Source: Pampus argenteus (taxonomy: Eukaryota; Chordata; Actinopteri; Scombriformes; Stromateidae). Taken from it: a DNA stretch of 64,000 nucleotides. Positions 27,201 through 35,678 of the stretch are shown piece by piece. The notes under the pieces are model-generated. The model did not search any database. It had not been told where the DNA came from and was given only the letters and a program-made list of their open reading frames with translations. Position numbers and translations under genes: made by a program. The stretch covers positions 3,600,001 through 3,664,000 of the forward strand of contig CM072863.1 of assembly GCA_036937835.1 (NCBI GenBank), read 5' to 3'. Each line of letters begins with the position of its first letter. Within the stretch, counting starts at the first letter, position 1.

Positions 27201-30200
27201 ACACACACACACATGGTCAAAGGTCACGTTAACGGTCAAAGGTCACGTTAACTTTACGGGACATAAAACATCAGGGTGTGTTGGGGAGACATGGTCTATG
27301 TTTCACTTCGTAAGGGTTAGGGTTTAGTGAATATACAGTTTGGGCACTAATTGAGTTTTGTAATTAGGATCCAGACATTAAACTAAGAATTAAATACCAA
27401 CATACAGTAAAACAAACGTTTCTTACCGAACAGGGCGATGGCTCCGGTCAGGTTTTCTCTTTGGCTTCCACTTCGGTCCAGCTCTATAAGCTGCTCCATC
27501 AGGTTACCATAGCAACGCCGCCCGTCACCGATCTGACTCGCCTCACACACACACCTGAGAGAGAGGGTGGGGCGGGGGGGGAGGGGGCTAACTACTGACA
27601 CAACAATACACACACATTCACTCAAGACTAACACAAAGCTCTCTCTCAGGTGTATCTGGTCCAGCCTGATTGATAATTTAGGAGTGTGCCGATGTTTTCT
27701 ATGTTTTTTGACGGGTCTGGTTTATTTATTAGGTTAGAGGAGGGTGACCAGATCCGTTTGTTCTTTTCATCAGCTTTCCGTTAGCAGACTTTGTTTGGGG
27801 TTGATTAATTCAGTAGTTACTTATATTGGACCTCTTTTTGTAAAGAGATTTTCTGGGTGTCGTAACATTGACACTGTGTTTTTTTACCTGGGGTGTCCGT
27901 CCAGTCCAGTTTCACAGACAGCTGTAGAGTCGCATGTGTCCGCTGAGCAGGCAGAAACCAGCTGACAGCCAAACTCAGGGTTTCCACCTACAGGGGACAT
28001 GCCAGACATACACTCGCAGCTGGACTGAGGGACAGACAGAGACAGAGACAGGTTAAAGGGGACATTTCACGGTCTATATAGGAAAGTTTTAAAAAATGTA
28101 GCTCTGGTTTTGTTGCTAGTCCTGGTTCTAGTCAAGGATAAGTCTTGTTCTTGTTCTGGTTCTGGTTCTTGTTCTGGTTCTGGAGGCCTCCTCACCTTGT
28201 TGGGTCCTTTGAAGACACAGACGGTGGAGTTGATGGGACAGCCTCCGTTGTTCACGGAGCAAGGGTTTTTGGGTACGCAGATCCTGCCATCGCCCTGGTA
28301 GTCGGGCTTACAGGCACAGGTGACCTTTAAACCCTTTAAGGAGCACTGAGCGTTGACGTCACAGTCGCCCCTCAAACAAATACCTGAACAAGACAACAGG
28401 AGTCCAGATGAGACGGGAGAGACTCTGTTCTGGTTCTAGTTTGAGACAGGAAGGGAACCTTTGTTCTAGTTCTGGCTTTATATCTAGAACTAGAACTGCT
28501 CCTGTTTCAACTGTCATCAGGCTAAACTGACGGCAACTTAAACTAAACGTAGGACTCAAATGAAGTGACAGAGAATGAATGAAGTATTGAGCGGTGCGTT
28601 TACTTGAGCATTTGTTCTGTGGTGACTTCCTGTATCCTGGCAAACATTCACAAGTGGCGGCGTCTCCGTCTCCTTTACAGTACGAGTACGGGCTGCACTT
28701 AATGCAGGTGGTGCTCACTGACAACGACACAGACAATTAAACAGCTCGTTACTTGTTCTTTTGTCTTGCAGTTTAAACATTTAAACGTGTCTTAAATTCA
28801 TTTTTTGTTTTTATTGGTCAGTGAACCCGTGACCTCATTATGTCCTCTGGCATTATAACATAAGGCATTAATCAGGGATGCAACTACCAATTGTTTTATC
28901 TTAATTGAATAATCTGCTGATTTTTTTTATTTATTATTTCATTAATAATTTTGTCAAATTCAAATGTCGAATACACGTTTATTTTACAATGATATAAAAA
29001 AAAGTAACAAAGACTTTTAAGAAATTAAAAATCGCTTTTGCTTAAAAAAAATGCTTCATTTTCTGGAAATTGACTAATCCTTGCAGCATTATTATGGAAA
29101 AAAAATCAAATGATATCCAGTTGTACGTATTTGTGAATGATATCTAAGATAAGAGTCTGACATAGTCTAATATGGTTTATGTAGTCGTACCTTGGTCACA
29201 GCGTTTTCCAGTGTACGGTGGCTGACAGAAACACTTTCCATCACCCTCTGGACCTTTATTGCAAACTCCATGCACACAGTCACACACTGTACATACACAC
29301 ACACACAGACACACACAGAGCACAGTGTAAGATGTGTATGTTCTTCTCTCCTTGAGACTCTCATACATGTACATGATGACAGGTCAGAGGTCAGAGGTCA
29401 GTACCTTTATCACAGTTTTCTCCAAACGCGTTCTGATTTTTACATTCCTGACAGGCAAAGCCAGAGAAGCCATCCTGAAGAGAGAAAATATATATATCTA
29501 TATAGAAGTAAAAAAAAACCCCACAACATACAATGAAGGCGATCAGCCGGCAGCAGCAGAAGGAAGTGACAAAAGCTGCATTCAACACTGAGAAGTGTGC
29601 AGGAAGTCAGAGAAAGACTAACATCCCGTTTAATCAGGTCACAATTTATTAAACGCTTAGTAGAAAACAACAAATACTTCTGTTTAGTCTGTAGCCTCTA
29701 TATTACTTATTTATTTTAAATAAAACTGATATCTTATTTTCAAAGCCCTACAGCGAGCCATAGAACAATATAAGATAAGAAAATAAGATCAAAATCTTTA
29801 GGATTGAACACGTGAAACCAATCGGTTCTTCTGAGGAACGAGCTTTCTGTTTAGTTACAGTTGCTATGATAAGTTACAGTTACAGGTGTGATACTGACAT
29901 CACAGACGCAGGTCCCGTTGCCAACGTCTCCGTCCAGACAGGTTCCATGAAAGTTGCAGGTCTTTCCTGACCAGCTGGGACAGGCTACAGAGACACAAAC
30001 AGGGGGATTATAAAATATCACTAATCATTGGCTCCTGTACACTACGTGAGAACAGAAACCATGTCAGACTGTGTGATATGAGCTAATGAAACCTTCAAAC
30101 TGTGTCAGACTGATCCACTGGCTGTAACACTAACGGACTCAGTTCAGTCTTCTTCCTTTTTAAAACCTGGTGCCTTCATTACCTACAATATAACCGAACC

Positions 30201-32293
30201 GTTAGCAGCTGCTAATGAAGCCTCCTGCAGAGATGAGGAGAAGTCGACAGACGTCTGATAACCTCACTTCTATCTGACTTCACACACCCAGACCTAATCT
30301 TCAGCCTCAAGTGATGTCATTTGATCAATAAAGTGAAACTTTTCATGCAAAACCATGAATGCCTCTGATAGGAGAAACTGTCTGCCTCCATCATGAAGCA
30401 TCCTGAAGCATCCGTGTGGATGTGTTTGTGTCTTACGGTGACAGATTGATCCCCAGTGCTGTGGGCAGCACTGCGGCTGCAGGAAGCTCTTCACACAGAT
30501 GTGCTGACATCCACTCAGCTCCATCTCTGTGCCGCCAATCTGCACCACGTAACTGCAGCACAAAGTAAATACGAGGTGAAGAAGTAGTGTGACACATCCA
30601 TGGAGCTAGAGGTTTATGTGTACTAGAGGTATGTAGGTATGTAACCTGGTATGACAGTACCTGCAGTTGTTGGTGCCAATGCTGCTGAAACCGTGAGGGC
30701 AGCTGCTGGTGGTGACAGCGGCACAGGAAGTGCAGGAGGTGTGTACAACCACCCTCTGCATGATATCACAGCGACCAGGAGGAGTCTGAGGGAGCAAAAA
30801 GGGGGTCAAAAATCATCGGTTCCATAATCTGGGCTCCACAAGAGCTAAAATGTGATCCGTCCTGAGTTTCAGCCTTCAGCTTTAGGTCAGAAAAACCAGA
30901 AGACGTTTACAGTTTCAACATTAATTCTGTTCTTCGAACACAATCTCATACAGAGGTGACTCAGAATTCAGAATAATCAGGTCTGCTGGTGATAAACGGC
31001 ATGTATGGGTGATTATGGATGACTGCGTGGAGTTTCTCTCTATATTTGTGACTGTTGAGAGCGAAACTGCAGCCGATTATTGAACCTCAGATCCAACAGG
31101 AGAAAAGTTTTTGTCTGCGTTAAGTTTTAAACAACAAGGTCAGTTTACTAAGGTTTTCTCAGGGTTTTCTCACCTTGTGTTTGGAGATCAGAAAGGCTTC
31201 CTTAAACTGGAGGTGTTGAATTTGAAAGACATGAGTTATGCTATGAGAAACGATCCAGTGTAGCCAGGCTAGTACAGAAATTACGTCTATATACTATATA
31301 ATACATTGCAGCTTACTTACATTATGTTTTTAATGTTATTTCCTCTCAAATTGATGAGAAAATGGAGTTAATTGACATATGATTCATGACTTTATGATTT
31401 GTGCACTTGGTTAAAGTGAGTGTAAGATCATAGTTTTGGTTTAATAATTTGAAGCACAACATGGTTATTAACATTTAACCAAAACCACAATCTTTCACTA
31501 ACATTAAGTCTAAATCTAAACCGTGTCTGGTGTCAAGATGCTGCATCTTGTACGTCTTCCAGCCACACGTAGCTTCATTCACTCCAACAGATAATAGTTG
31601 ACCAGCAGCGTGGCGCGCGGCTCTATTGATGACAATGTTGGTCTGTTCATTGGTCTACAATTTTGGTCCAGACGGAAATATCTCAACACAAATGGACAGA
31701 TGCCATTAAATTATTTAAACACATTCAAGGTTGTTGGATGAACTGTGGTGATGCTCAAACTTTTCATCTGGTGCCAACGTCAGGTCAAACTTTACCGAAT
31801 ACTTCATGACTAAATAGTGTCATTCTCATCAAACTCTACTTTTAGTCCTAATTATATCAAATCTTAGCATCCAGGCTAAACTAAGATGAATATATTAGCA
31901 TTTAGGTTAAAGCACAGCTGTGCCTGAATGCAACAGTGTGCCTGCAGAGTTTTAGTTGGTCCATACTGGGGACTAAAATTCAGGATATTTCAGCTTCTGG
32001 TGTTTTAATTACAATAATAAATCACTGCAAAGCCGCTTTACTTAGGTTTGATTTTGTTGGGTTTTTTGTTCAGGATTTTACTTACTTCACTTTTAACTTT
32101 CCACATTATGCAAAAAAAAAAAAAAGTGATATTTCCACTACTTGTCATTCACTTAGTGACCACAATCTGCATTTGATCCTGTACAGACAAGTACAAATGT
32201 TCAGTGAGATCAAGCTTTGTGCAGCTGGAGATGTGTTACCTGTTGTTGCAGTGACGTTTGCAGACAGAGCAGCAGCAGCAGCAGCAGCAGCAT
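876..32293 (-). CDS. stab1: Stabilin-1, 5' 59 coding exons (C-terminus beyond left edge)
   Basis: Stabilins are large type I membrane scavenger receptors of sinusoidal endothelium and some macrophages that bind modified LDL, hyaluronan-like ligands and apoptotic-cell lipids. I traced 59 exons on the minus strand by GT/AG boundaries and phase continuity. Together they give 6390 coding bases, 2130 codons, with no stop. Order: signal peptide, EGF-like cluster, two FAS1, EGF cluster, two FAS1, EGF cluster, two FAS1, EGF cluster. Human STAB1 is about 2570 residues, so roughly 440 residues (expected Link domain, FAS1-7, membrane segment, tail) are missing off the left edge. The last exon seen (876-936) ends with a normal donor. 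Stab1 rather than stab2 is inferred from nischarin lying immediately upstream on the same strand, as in human 3p21.1. Intron 12 contains an antisense TRIM gene. Confidence 0.9.
4496..6934 (-). CDS. stab1: stab1 exons 50-53: FAS1 domain 6
   Basis: Exons: 6875-6934, 5946-6122, 5012-5134, 4496-4642, all phase 0. They encode about residues 1717-1885. Signatures: AAAFYGYSRFYKLVEDAGLL, FTIFWPTNEALNSLP, IGFSCDKTLVV and the closing GIAYGIDQLLEPPG. The intron after exon 50 (6123-6874) contains a plus-strand LINE relic. Confidence 0.83.
4772..4905 (+). repeat. Dispersed GATTAATCGATT-type repeat, copy 1 (stab1 intron 52)
   Basis: The sequence GCTGCAAAGATTAGTCGATT, then AATCGTTTAATT, and a later AAAATGTCCAAATTCTTC match a dispersed teleost repeat that recurs at 28873, 36190 and 52027 in this window. 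Confidence 0.5.
6539..6765 (+). pseudogene. Decayed LINE reverse transcriptase fragment
   Basis: The plus strand, read with at least one frameshift, gives VANVDTASDGQNSELPNRF, then GVLQGSILGL, then ISYNSYADDTHLYISL. These match the conserved GVPQGSILGP and YADDT (catalytic Asp pair) blocks of non-LTR retrotransposon reverse transcriptase. The style is L2/CR1-like. It sits in stab1 intron 50, antisense to the gene. Frameshifts and the short length show it is dead. Confidence 0.75.
7046..9040 (-). CDS. stab1: stab1 exons 46-49: FAS1 domain 5
   Basis: Exons: 8993-9040, 8682-8762, 8381-8527, 7046-7177, all phase 0. They encode about residues 1581-1716. FAS1 signatures: NIFTVFVPVEETNEF, LGDLVRYHIVSCETL and NGVIHYVNTLLTPY. 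The exon 49 donor I chose (GTGGTG at 7040-7045) is weak but is the one that keeps phase 0. Confidence 0.83.
9098..9128 (+). promoter_or_regulatory. Two DR1-type nuclear-receptor half-site repeats
   Basis: AGGTCAAAGGTCA at 9098-9110 is a perfect DR1 consensus (the PPAR/RXR, HNF4 type). AGGTCAGAGGTCA follows at 9116-9128. They lie in the short intron between stab1 exons 45 and 46. Binding is inferred from the motif only. Confidence 0.35.
9139..15880 (-). CDS. stab1: stab1 exons 36-45: third EGF-like cluster
   Basis: Exons: 15827-15880, 15568-15681, 14883-15078, 13288-13383, 13122-13167, 11609-11688, 11409-11534, 11000-11073, 9967-10038, 9139-9258. They encode about residues 1255-1580. Exon 38 is the longest (196 bp) and carries CCPGYYGHECLKCPG and a laminin-like EGF. 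Exon 40 is tiny (46 bp). The intron between exons 38 and 39 contains the 17-bp minisatellite. Confidence 0.83.
11379..11397 (+). repeat. Triple GGTCA half-site array
   Basis: GGTCAGAGGTCAGAGGTCA gives three half-sites at 7-bp period just downstream of stab1 exon 42. A similar array lies at 29381-29400. Confidence 0.6.
13069..13281. repeat. Three (AC)n or (GT)n arrays around stab1 exons 39-40
   Basis: AC at 13069-13096 and 13180-13212 and GT at 13259-13281 flank the 46-bp exon 40 and the start of exon 39's donor region. Confidence 0.95.
13917..14645 (+). repeat. 17-bp minisatellite, about 40 copies, in stab1 intron 38
   Basis: The unit is CAGGTTTGTCAAAGTCG with variants AAG, AGG and ACG in the second half. 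An 8-bp partial unit (GGGTCGCA type) is inserted at about 14030, 14106, 14216, 14292 and 14540. The first four spacings are 76, 110 and 76 bp, which is four or six units plus 8, so there is higher-order structure. The flank at about 13540-13915 has decayed units of the form TTTGTTAGT and TCACAG. The array has no stop in any plus-strand frame. Confidence 0.95.
16026..17295 (-). CDS. stab1: stab1 exons 32-35: FAS1 domain 4
   Basis: Exons: 17194-17295, 16968-17072, 16552-16686, 16026-16154, all phase 0. They encode about residues 1098-1254. FAS1-like stretches: NSSSNYTLFRQYAL, GGFTLLLPTDEAIRQHL and YHVILKELLFPDHL. The usual NG.I..ID closing motif is diverged here (FIETQYGVILVLPQVL). Confidence 0.8.
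17552..18437 (-). CDS. stab1: stab1 exons 28-31: FAS1 domain 3
   Basis: Exons: 18390-18437, 18152-18285, 17895-18006, 17552-17629. They encode about residues 974-1097. Signatures: LDMNRKFFSFFRLIQ, NLTVLVPSREALRNM and the terminal NGFIHIIDQ. Exons 29 and 30 join through a split codon (ATG CG|G). Confidence 0.85.
18626..21168 (-). CDS. stab1: stab1 exons 19-27: second EGF-like cluster
   Basis: Exons: 21106-21168, 20795-20887, 20398-20484, 20183-20294, 19859-20045, 19611-19704, 19328-19486, 19039-19134, 18626-18721. They encode about residues 645-973. Repeated modules show the pattern GGCS.NA.C..IGPG...C.C..G..GDG..C, and the cluster begins with a non-EGF cysteine motif, CCKGFFGADCRPC. Exon 27 ends with GNLLE, which leads into FAS1-3. 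Several introns here are (AC)n-rich. Confidence 0.85.
18972..19036. repeat. (GT)n microsatellite in stab1 intron 26
   Basis: A GT/GAGT array ends two bases from the donor site of stab1 exon 26, so length changes could touch splicing. Confidence 0.95.
20050..20084. repeat. (AC)n microsatellite beside stab1 exon 23
   Basis: The AC array begins five bases from the exon 23 acceptor (20046), so on the minus strand the polypyrimidine tract is largely GT repeat. Confidence 0.95.
21298..22726 (-). CDS. stab1: stab1 exons 14-18: FAS1 domain 2
   Basis: Exons: 22655-22726, 22284-22397, 21900-21953, 21538-21618, 21298-21456, all phase 0. They encode about residues 485-644. FAS1 hallmarks: FADKTIGEILTKDGKFNRFL, PLTVFVPTNEAVD and NGIIHMIDGLLYPP. 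Confidence 0.87.
22827..27554 (-). CDS. stab1: stab1 exons 10-13: FAS1 domain 1
   Basis: Exons: 27427-27554, 27109-27185, 25994-26116, 22827-22964. They encode about residues 330-484. Fasciclin signatures include NGPFTAFIPLL in the first half and the closing motif NGIIHIIDRP. Exon 10 also finishes the preceding EGF module (CVCEASQIGDGRRC). Exons 12 and 13 are separated by a 3.0 kb intron that holds the antisense TRIM gene. Confidence 0.85.
23485..23511 (+). repeat. Three perfect tandem copies of GGAAACACT
   Basis: A 9-bp unit is repeated exactly three times about 150 bp upstream of the TRIM start codon. Confidence 0.8.
23573..23652 (+). promoter_or_regulatory. TRIM leader: IRF/ISRE-like element and probable short 5' UTR intron
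   Basis: GAAAGTGAAAGT at 23573-23584 matches the IRF core pattern GAAANNGAAA. It is followed by a good donor (GTGAGTAA from 23589) and an acceptor (TTTAACTCAG ending 23652), eight bases before the ATG. That would be a 64-bp leader intron, short even for fish. Whether the IRF-like motif lies in transcript or promoter depends on the real start site. Confidence 0.4.
23660..25072 (+). CDS. TRIM-family RING E3 ubiquitin ligase with PRY-SPRY, nested antisense in stab1 intron 12
   Basis: The open frame is 470 codons in a single exon. The RING finger has C11, C14, C26, H28, C31, C34, C47 and C50 (C3HC4). The B-box 2 has C88, H91, C99, H102, C107, C110, H116 and H119. A Glu/Gln/Lys-rich coiled coil follows at about 125-260. 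The PRY-SPRY domain begins near residue 292 (LDPNTADPEL) and includes GTHSWDIEVG, LWRIMFC and ILDYARKKLSFYD. All zinc ligands are present, so it looks functional. Class IV TRIMs of this kind are cytosolic E3 ligases, and many fish members act in antiviral or inflammatory signalling. That role is inference here. A His-Thr-rich insertion (HIHTFTHTFTDT) sits inside the SPRY domain. The closest named relatives are probably the TRIM35-like, TRIM39-like or zinc-binding-protein-A33-like fish genes. Exact orthology is not decidable by eye. Confidence 0.9.
   Translation: MSIRPEEDLSCPVCHDIFKDPVVLTCSHSFCKDCLKNWWRTKQTRECPCCKRRSSKSDPPRNLALKNLSDTFLLERDQRASSESESLCSLHYEKLKLFCLDHQQPVCVVCRDSKRHNNHRFRPIDEAAQHHKEELQKSLKPLQDKLKLFKQVQGNCDQTAEYIKVQTRDTERQIKEQFKKLHQFLQEEEEARIAALREEEEQKSQRMKEKIEALSRETAALSDTIRATEDTLRAEDVSFLQNYKAAVERVQQRPLLDDPELLSGALIDVAKHLGNLTFNIWSNMKEMVSYTPVILDPNTADPELILSEDLTSVRRGQREKLPDNPERTKFSCSILSSKGFNSGTHSWDIEVGNNKDWELGVLGEYIQKKGRLQSGLWRIMFCDGKFTAFSALDPDKDLLVKEKKLRIIRVILDYARKKLSFYDPDTNTHIHTFTHTFTDTLFPYIYTENQLPLKILPEKVSVTVEARRQI
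27215..27245 (+). promoter_or_regulatory. Tandem pair of DR1-like motifs in stab1 intron 10
   Basis: GGTCAAAGGTCACGTTAAC is repeated twice in tandem (27215 and 27234), each containing GGTCAAAGGTCA. It is adjacent to an (AC)n tract. Confidence 0.35.
27888..30785 (-). CDS. stab1: stab1 exons 2-9: N-terminal cysteine-rich and EGF-like cluster
   Basis: Exons: 30661-30785, 30437-30552, 29899-29984, 29405-29474, 29191-29286, 28604-28717, 28196-28383, 27888-28024. The cluster encodes about residues 19-329. Exons 2-3 carry the stabilin-type cysteine-rich start (CTSCAAVTTSSCPHGF, CCPQHWGSICH). Laminin-like and EGF-like modules follow, including NGTCVCD, GFSGFACQEC, CVHGVCNKGPEGDGKC and NPCSVNNGGC. 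Each junction keeps the frame, for example CDK|V and KCS|S split codons. Confidence 0.85.
28873..29100 (+). repeat. Dispersed GATTAATCGATT-type repeat, copy 2 (stab1 intron 6)
   Basis: It starts ATGCAACTACCAATTGTTTT, continues AATAATCTGCTGATTTTTT and TTCATTAATAATTTTGTCAAA, the same family as the copy at 4772 but heavily diverged. Confidence 0.45.
29381..29400 (+). repeat. Triple AGGTCAG array
   Basis: AGGTCAGAGGTCAGAGGTCA lies in the intron between stab1 exons 5 and 6 and is the same sequence type as at 11379. Confidence 0.6.
32240..32293 (-). CDS. stab1: stab1 exon 1: start codon and signal peptide
   Basis: The exon encodes 18 residues: Met, eight Leu, Cys-Leu, then a Gln-rich end. It closes in phase 0 at a GTAACA donor. 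Seven of the leucines are consecutive CTG codons, so the signal-peptide core is itself a short trinucleotide repeat. Exon 2 continues directly with TPPGRCDIMQRVVV. No convincing TATA box is seen just upstream (right of 32293). Confidence 0.85.
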
Positions 32294-32606
32294 GGCTCCA
32301 AGTGTCACATCCAGCGGGAAAATAACATAAAATAAACCCGCCGACTCTACGTCCTCTTCCTCAAAAATGAATCAGTAGAAAAAAGTAGAGAATGTGTCCG
32401 GACAAGAGTTAGATCACAACGTTGTTTTCTCCTCTCATATCGAGGCTGAATTAGTCTGAACCTTAAACCCGACTTGCTCTACTACGAACAGGAAAAAACA
32501 CACAGATAATATCCTCTACACAGGAAAACAAAACTATTACAAAACAATAGACTAGCATTCCAGCAGAAATACGTCTAGGAAAACCGCAAAACTCTGGAAG
32601 TACTTC

Positions 32607-32609
<3 letters not shown>

Positions 32610-32644
<35 letters not shown>
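32610..32644. repeat. (TA)n microsatellite
   Basis: About 35 bp of alternating A and T upstream of stab1. Confidence 0.95.
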
Positions 32645-32647
<3 letters not shown>

Positions 32648-35412
32648 CAGATCCAGGGGTTATTAACAGCCTTTGCTCACATACAACCTGAAGGCAAACG
32701 ATTCCTGCTATAAAGGAACAAACCAACAAATTCCAACTAACGAATTAACACTGAGCTCAGCGTCCGGAGAGGCTGCAGCGACTGCTGGTGTCTTTTCCTC
32801 TTGAATCTAGGAAGAGAGAAAAAAAAAAAGTCAACAATAGAAACTGGCAGAGTAAGAACCTCCCAGCAGAGTTCATCCCCTCCTACTGCTTCCCCAGTAG
32901 CAGCAGCAGTAGTACTGGTAGTAATAGTACTAGTACTAGTGAAGTGGTAGTAGCAATCTATTTATCTCACTCTCAAACCTCCAAACATTACCTGCGACTC
33001 TCAAAAGGGTTGCGAGCTCGAATAAAAACATTTCAACATTTTTTTTTTTTATTAAAACTTTGCTTTTGCTATTTATCATTTATAAGAACTAAATACATTT
33101 AATAAATTGTTTATCTTTTATATTTTGACTTTTCCCTCTGTGGGCTCGAGGGCTGCAGGTTGTTTTCTTTACCTTTATCCTCAAGTTTAAGGTCATTGTC
33201 TCTGTGCAGAGTTTAGTCAAGTCAATTTTATTTTATTTAAGCTGTCTCATGACTCTGAGTTTAAAGTGGTGAAGTGAGATTATGAGAAATATTCTCTTCC
33301 TGACAGGAAGTTTTAGGGCGGACGTCCACTCCCGCTGGTCCCTGTGGAACGGTGTGATTTGTGCAGATTTCCTCGTCAGCTGACACAACTCATCTCTTTT
33401 TTTTTTTTCTCTCTCAGAGTGTGAAGGAACAAATGATAAAGCTGAGTTTCTTTCCTGTTTTAATTTAGCTTGACTGGACAAACTGATGACAAGCGCAGCG
33501 AGGTGACTCTGAACAGAGGGTCAAAGGTCAAAATGCAGAACAATAGCAGGAAGCCGATGGGCACTCCAGGGATGAGGGTAACCTGCTGTCATGCTCAGAG
33601 CGTTACTGCCTTGCTCACTGGCACTTTAGCAGTTATCAAAACCAAAGTCTGCAGCCACGCTAGCAGCTCTGTGAAGCTGTTCTTAAAGTCCCCGTCCGCT
33701 CAAAAATATGTTTTTGCTTTTGTTCCTATAGTTGGATTTCTGCAGAAAAATGCATGTGTAGAGTTTGAAACTAAAAGAGATGTTTTTCCACATTCATCTG
33801 CTGCTTTGAGGTCACTAAAAAAATCCAACTTTGAGGGGTGGGACTAAGAGCTGGACTTGTGACATCACAAATAGTTTGGAGCCAATCCTGATCCAATATT
33901 TAATCTACACAAGTGTGATGTGGAAACCTGATGTTTCCTACTTTACTGTAAACCGGTTATATCACGTATACGACTCAGGCTGCTGCCTGGCTGATAAAGA
34001 ACAACATGAATCGAGGTGTAAGATAGTCCCGAGCCAGAGGTCGTAGTTTGTGACTCGGCCCGTGTCCTGGTGACCATCTCAACCTCAGAAAATGCCTCCA
34101 ATCAGCACTCTGAGCTGGAAAACAGCCAGACAGACAAGAAAAAAAACCGTGGAAGAGGAAATGAGAGAGGATTTACTATCAGTGTCACATCCCTCTGGTG
34201 TTCCCTGGTATCTTTCTGCTCCAGCTGTTTATCGAAAGAGACTTTAACATGATCTGACAGGACATCCAGTGAAACCTGCAGTACTTTGAATACTTTAATG
34301 TTGTGTTTCAACAATATGAGGTCTGCTGATTCATTCTCTTTATAAATGCAGCACACTTATCTTAGTATATTATGTTTACAGCAAGCACATGACAAGCATT
34401 GTACCAAAAAGAAGGTGACTTACCCTTAACTCCATGACTCAGGTCCAAATCTTCAACTTCATATGTTTCTAGTAAAAAGCAGAAACTTCCTTTTATTGAA
34501 AGCCAACATAAAGTAAACAGTTAACTGTTAATCTGAATATTTTAGCTGATAAACTGAACTGGAGCTAACATAAACCTGAGTTTTTGCTTCTTAACTCAAC
34601 AGTGAACTAGCTAACCTGAACCAGTTAACTATGTTTTAATAAACCTGAAGTTTTTTGAAGTTTTTTATCATTAACGTTATTACCACAGCATAATGGTGAA
34701 TTGTGATGTATAATAACTATGAGCTCTTAACAGTAACAATAGTATGGCAACGTCACTAATTACTGCACACCAAGCCTTGATTGATAACACCTGCAATCAT
34801 GACAATTAAAAGCTAATTAATATTTTAAATTAATGAATTTCACACAAAAAGATCTTACTTACCTCACGTATTGTTGTACACTGACTGTACCCTTTAATAC
34901 TCTCCTAATTAACAGAAATTAGAGCTGATTTGACCATGATTGGTGGAACAAGCTTAATATACCAACCAATCAGAAGCATTTTTATAGATCACATTGTTTT
35001 TCTTGGCAAGGCATTGGCCTGCTCTGGCCTCTGATTGGCTAACGCTAACCAATCCAATCCTTTTTTACAATTAGCGTGAATTTACAACAGTAGCTAAACT
35101 GAACCTTATAACTGTCAATCCGACGTGTTTGTACTTCTAAACTTTGTTAACATTGTTAACTATGCTTAACAAATCATTTTAGCTGCTATACTAAACTATA
35201 ACCCGAACCAAGTGTCACAGCCGTAAAACTCTGCTTTTAATACGTTTAATACGCTAAACTGAACTCTTAATCTTAGGTTACGTACATCAAATCTGACTTG
35301 TTAGCATACCTTGAACTATTTTAGCTAACAGAAGAAACTGTTATAGCTGTCAATCTGAACTTTTAGCTAACACAAACCAACGTTTCAACTTAAACATTAA
35401 CTAACATGAACG

Positions 35413-35678
35413 TTCGTTTCGTTCGTCTTCTTCCGCTTATCCGTTTGTCGGGTCGCGGGGGCAGCAGCTTCAGCAGGAAACCGGGGGTCGGACCGCCAGG
35501 GTCCCCGCCTCCGACTGCCGCCCATCTCTCTTTGCACCGTTAGACCCCTCCCATGGGTGGTGGGCCCATGGGAAGGGGGTACAGCACCCAGGCGGTCTCC
35601 CATCCAAGTACTAACCAGGCCCGACCCTGCTTAGCTTCCGAGATCAGGCGTGTTCAGGGTGGTATGCTGACCTCTAAT
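35413..35678 (-). mobile_element. 5S rRNA-headed composite retroelement (SINE-like)
   Basis: The minus strand begins with 5S rRNA sequence (about 35581-35667). It passes into a GC-rich segment resembling the 5' part of a fish LINE (GGGCGGCAGTCGGAGGCGGG, GGCGGTCCGA) and ends with CGACCCGACAAACGGATAAG plus a short GAACG-type tail repeat. A 7-bp direct repeat, ATGAACG, lies at 35406-35412 and 35679-35685 and could be the target-site duplication. The 5S part keeps the A box, intermediate element and C box. Confidence 0.6.
35581..35667 (-). pseudogene. 5S rRNA-derived segment, internally deleted
   Basis: Recognisable 5S blocks on the minus strand: CATACCACCCTGAACACGCC, TGATCTCGGAAGCTAAGCAG, GGTCGGGCCTGGTTAGTACT and TGGATGGGAGACCGCCTGGG. 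Relative to vertebrate 5S RNA it lacks about 10 bases between the two GATCTCG copies and about 7 bases before GGTGCTGT, so it is not a working rRNA gene. Confidence 0.85.

Noticed and set aside
33640..34000. Possible interspersed repeat (AAAAATATGTTTTTGCTTTT, GTTGGATTTCTGCAGAAAA)
   Set aside because: It looks familiar from fish repeats, but I could not name a family or define ends, so I did not list it as a mobile element.
35581..35667. Functional 5S rRNA gene
   Set aside because: About 10 and 7 bases are missing inside the conserved 5S sequence, and it is fused to retroelement sequence.
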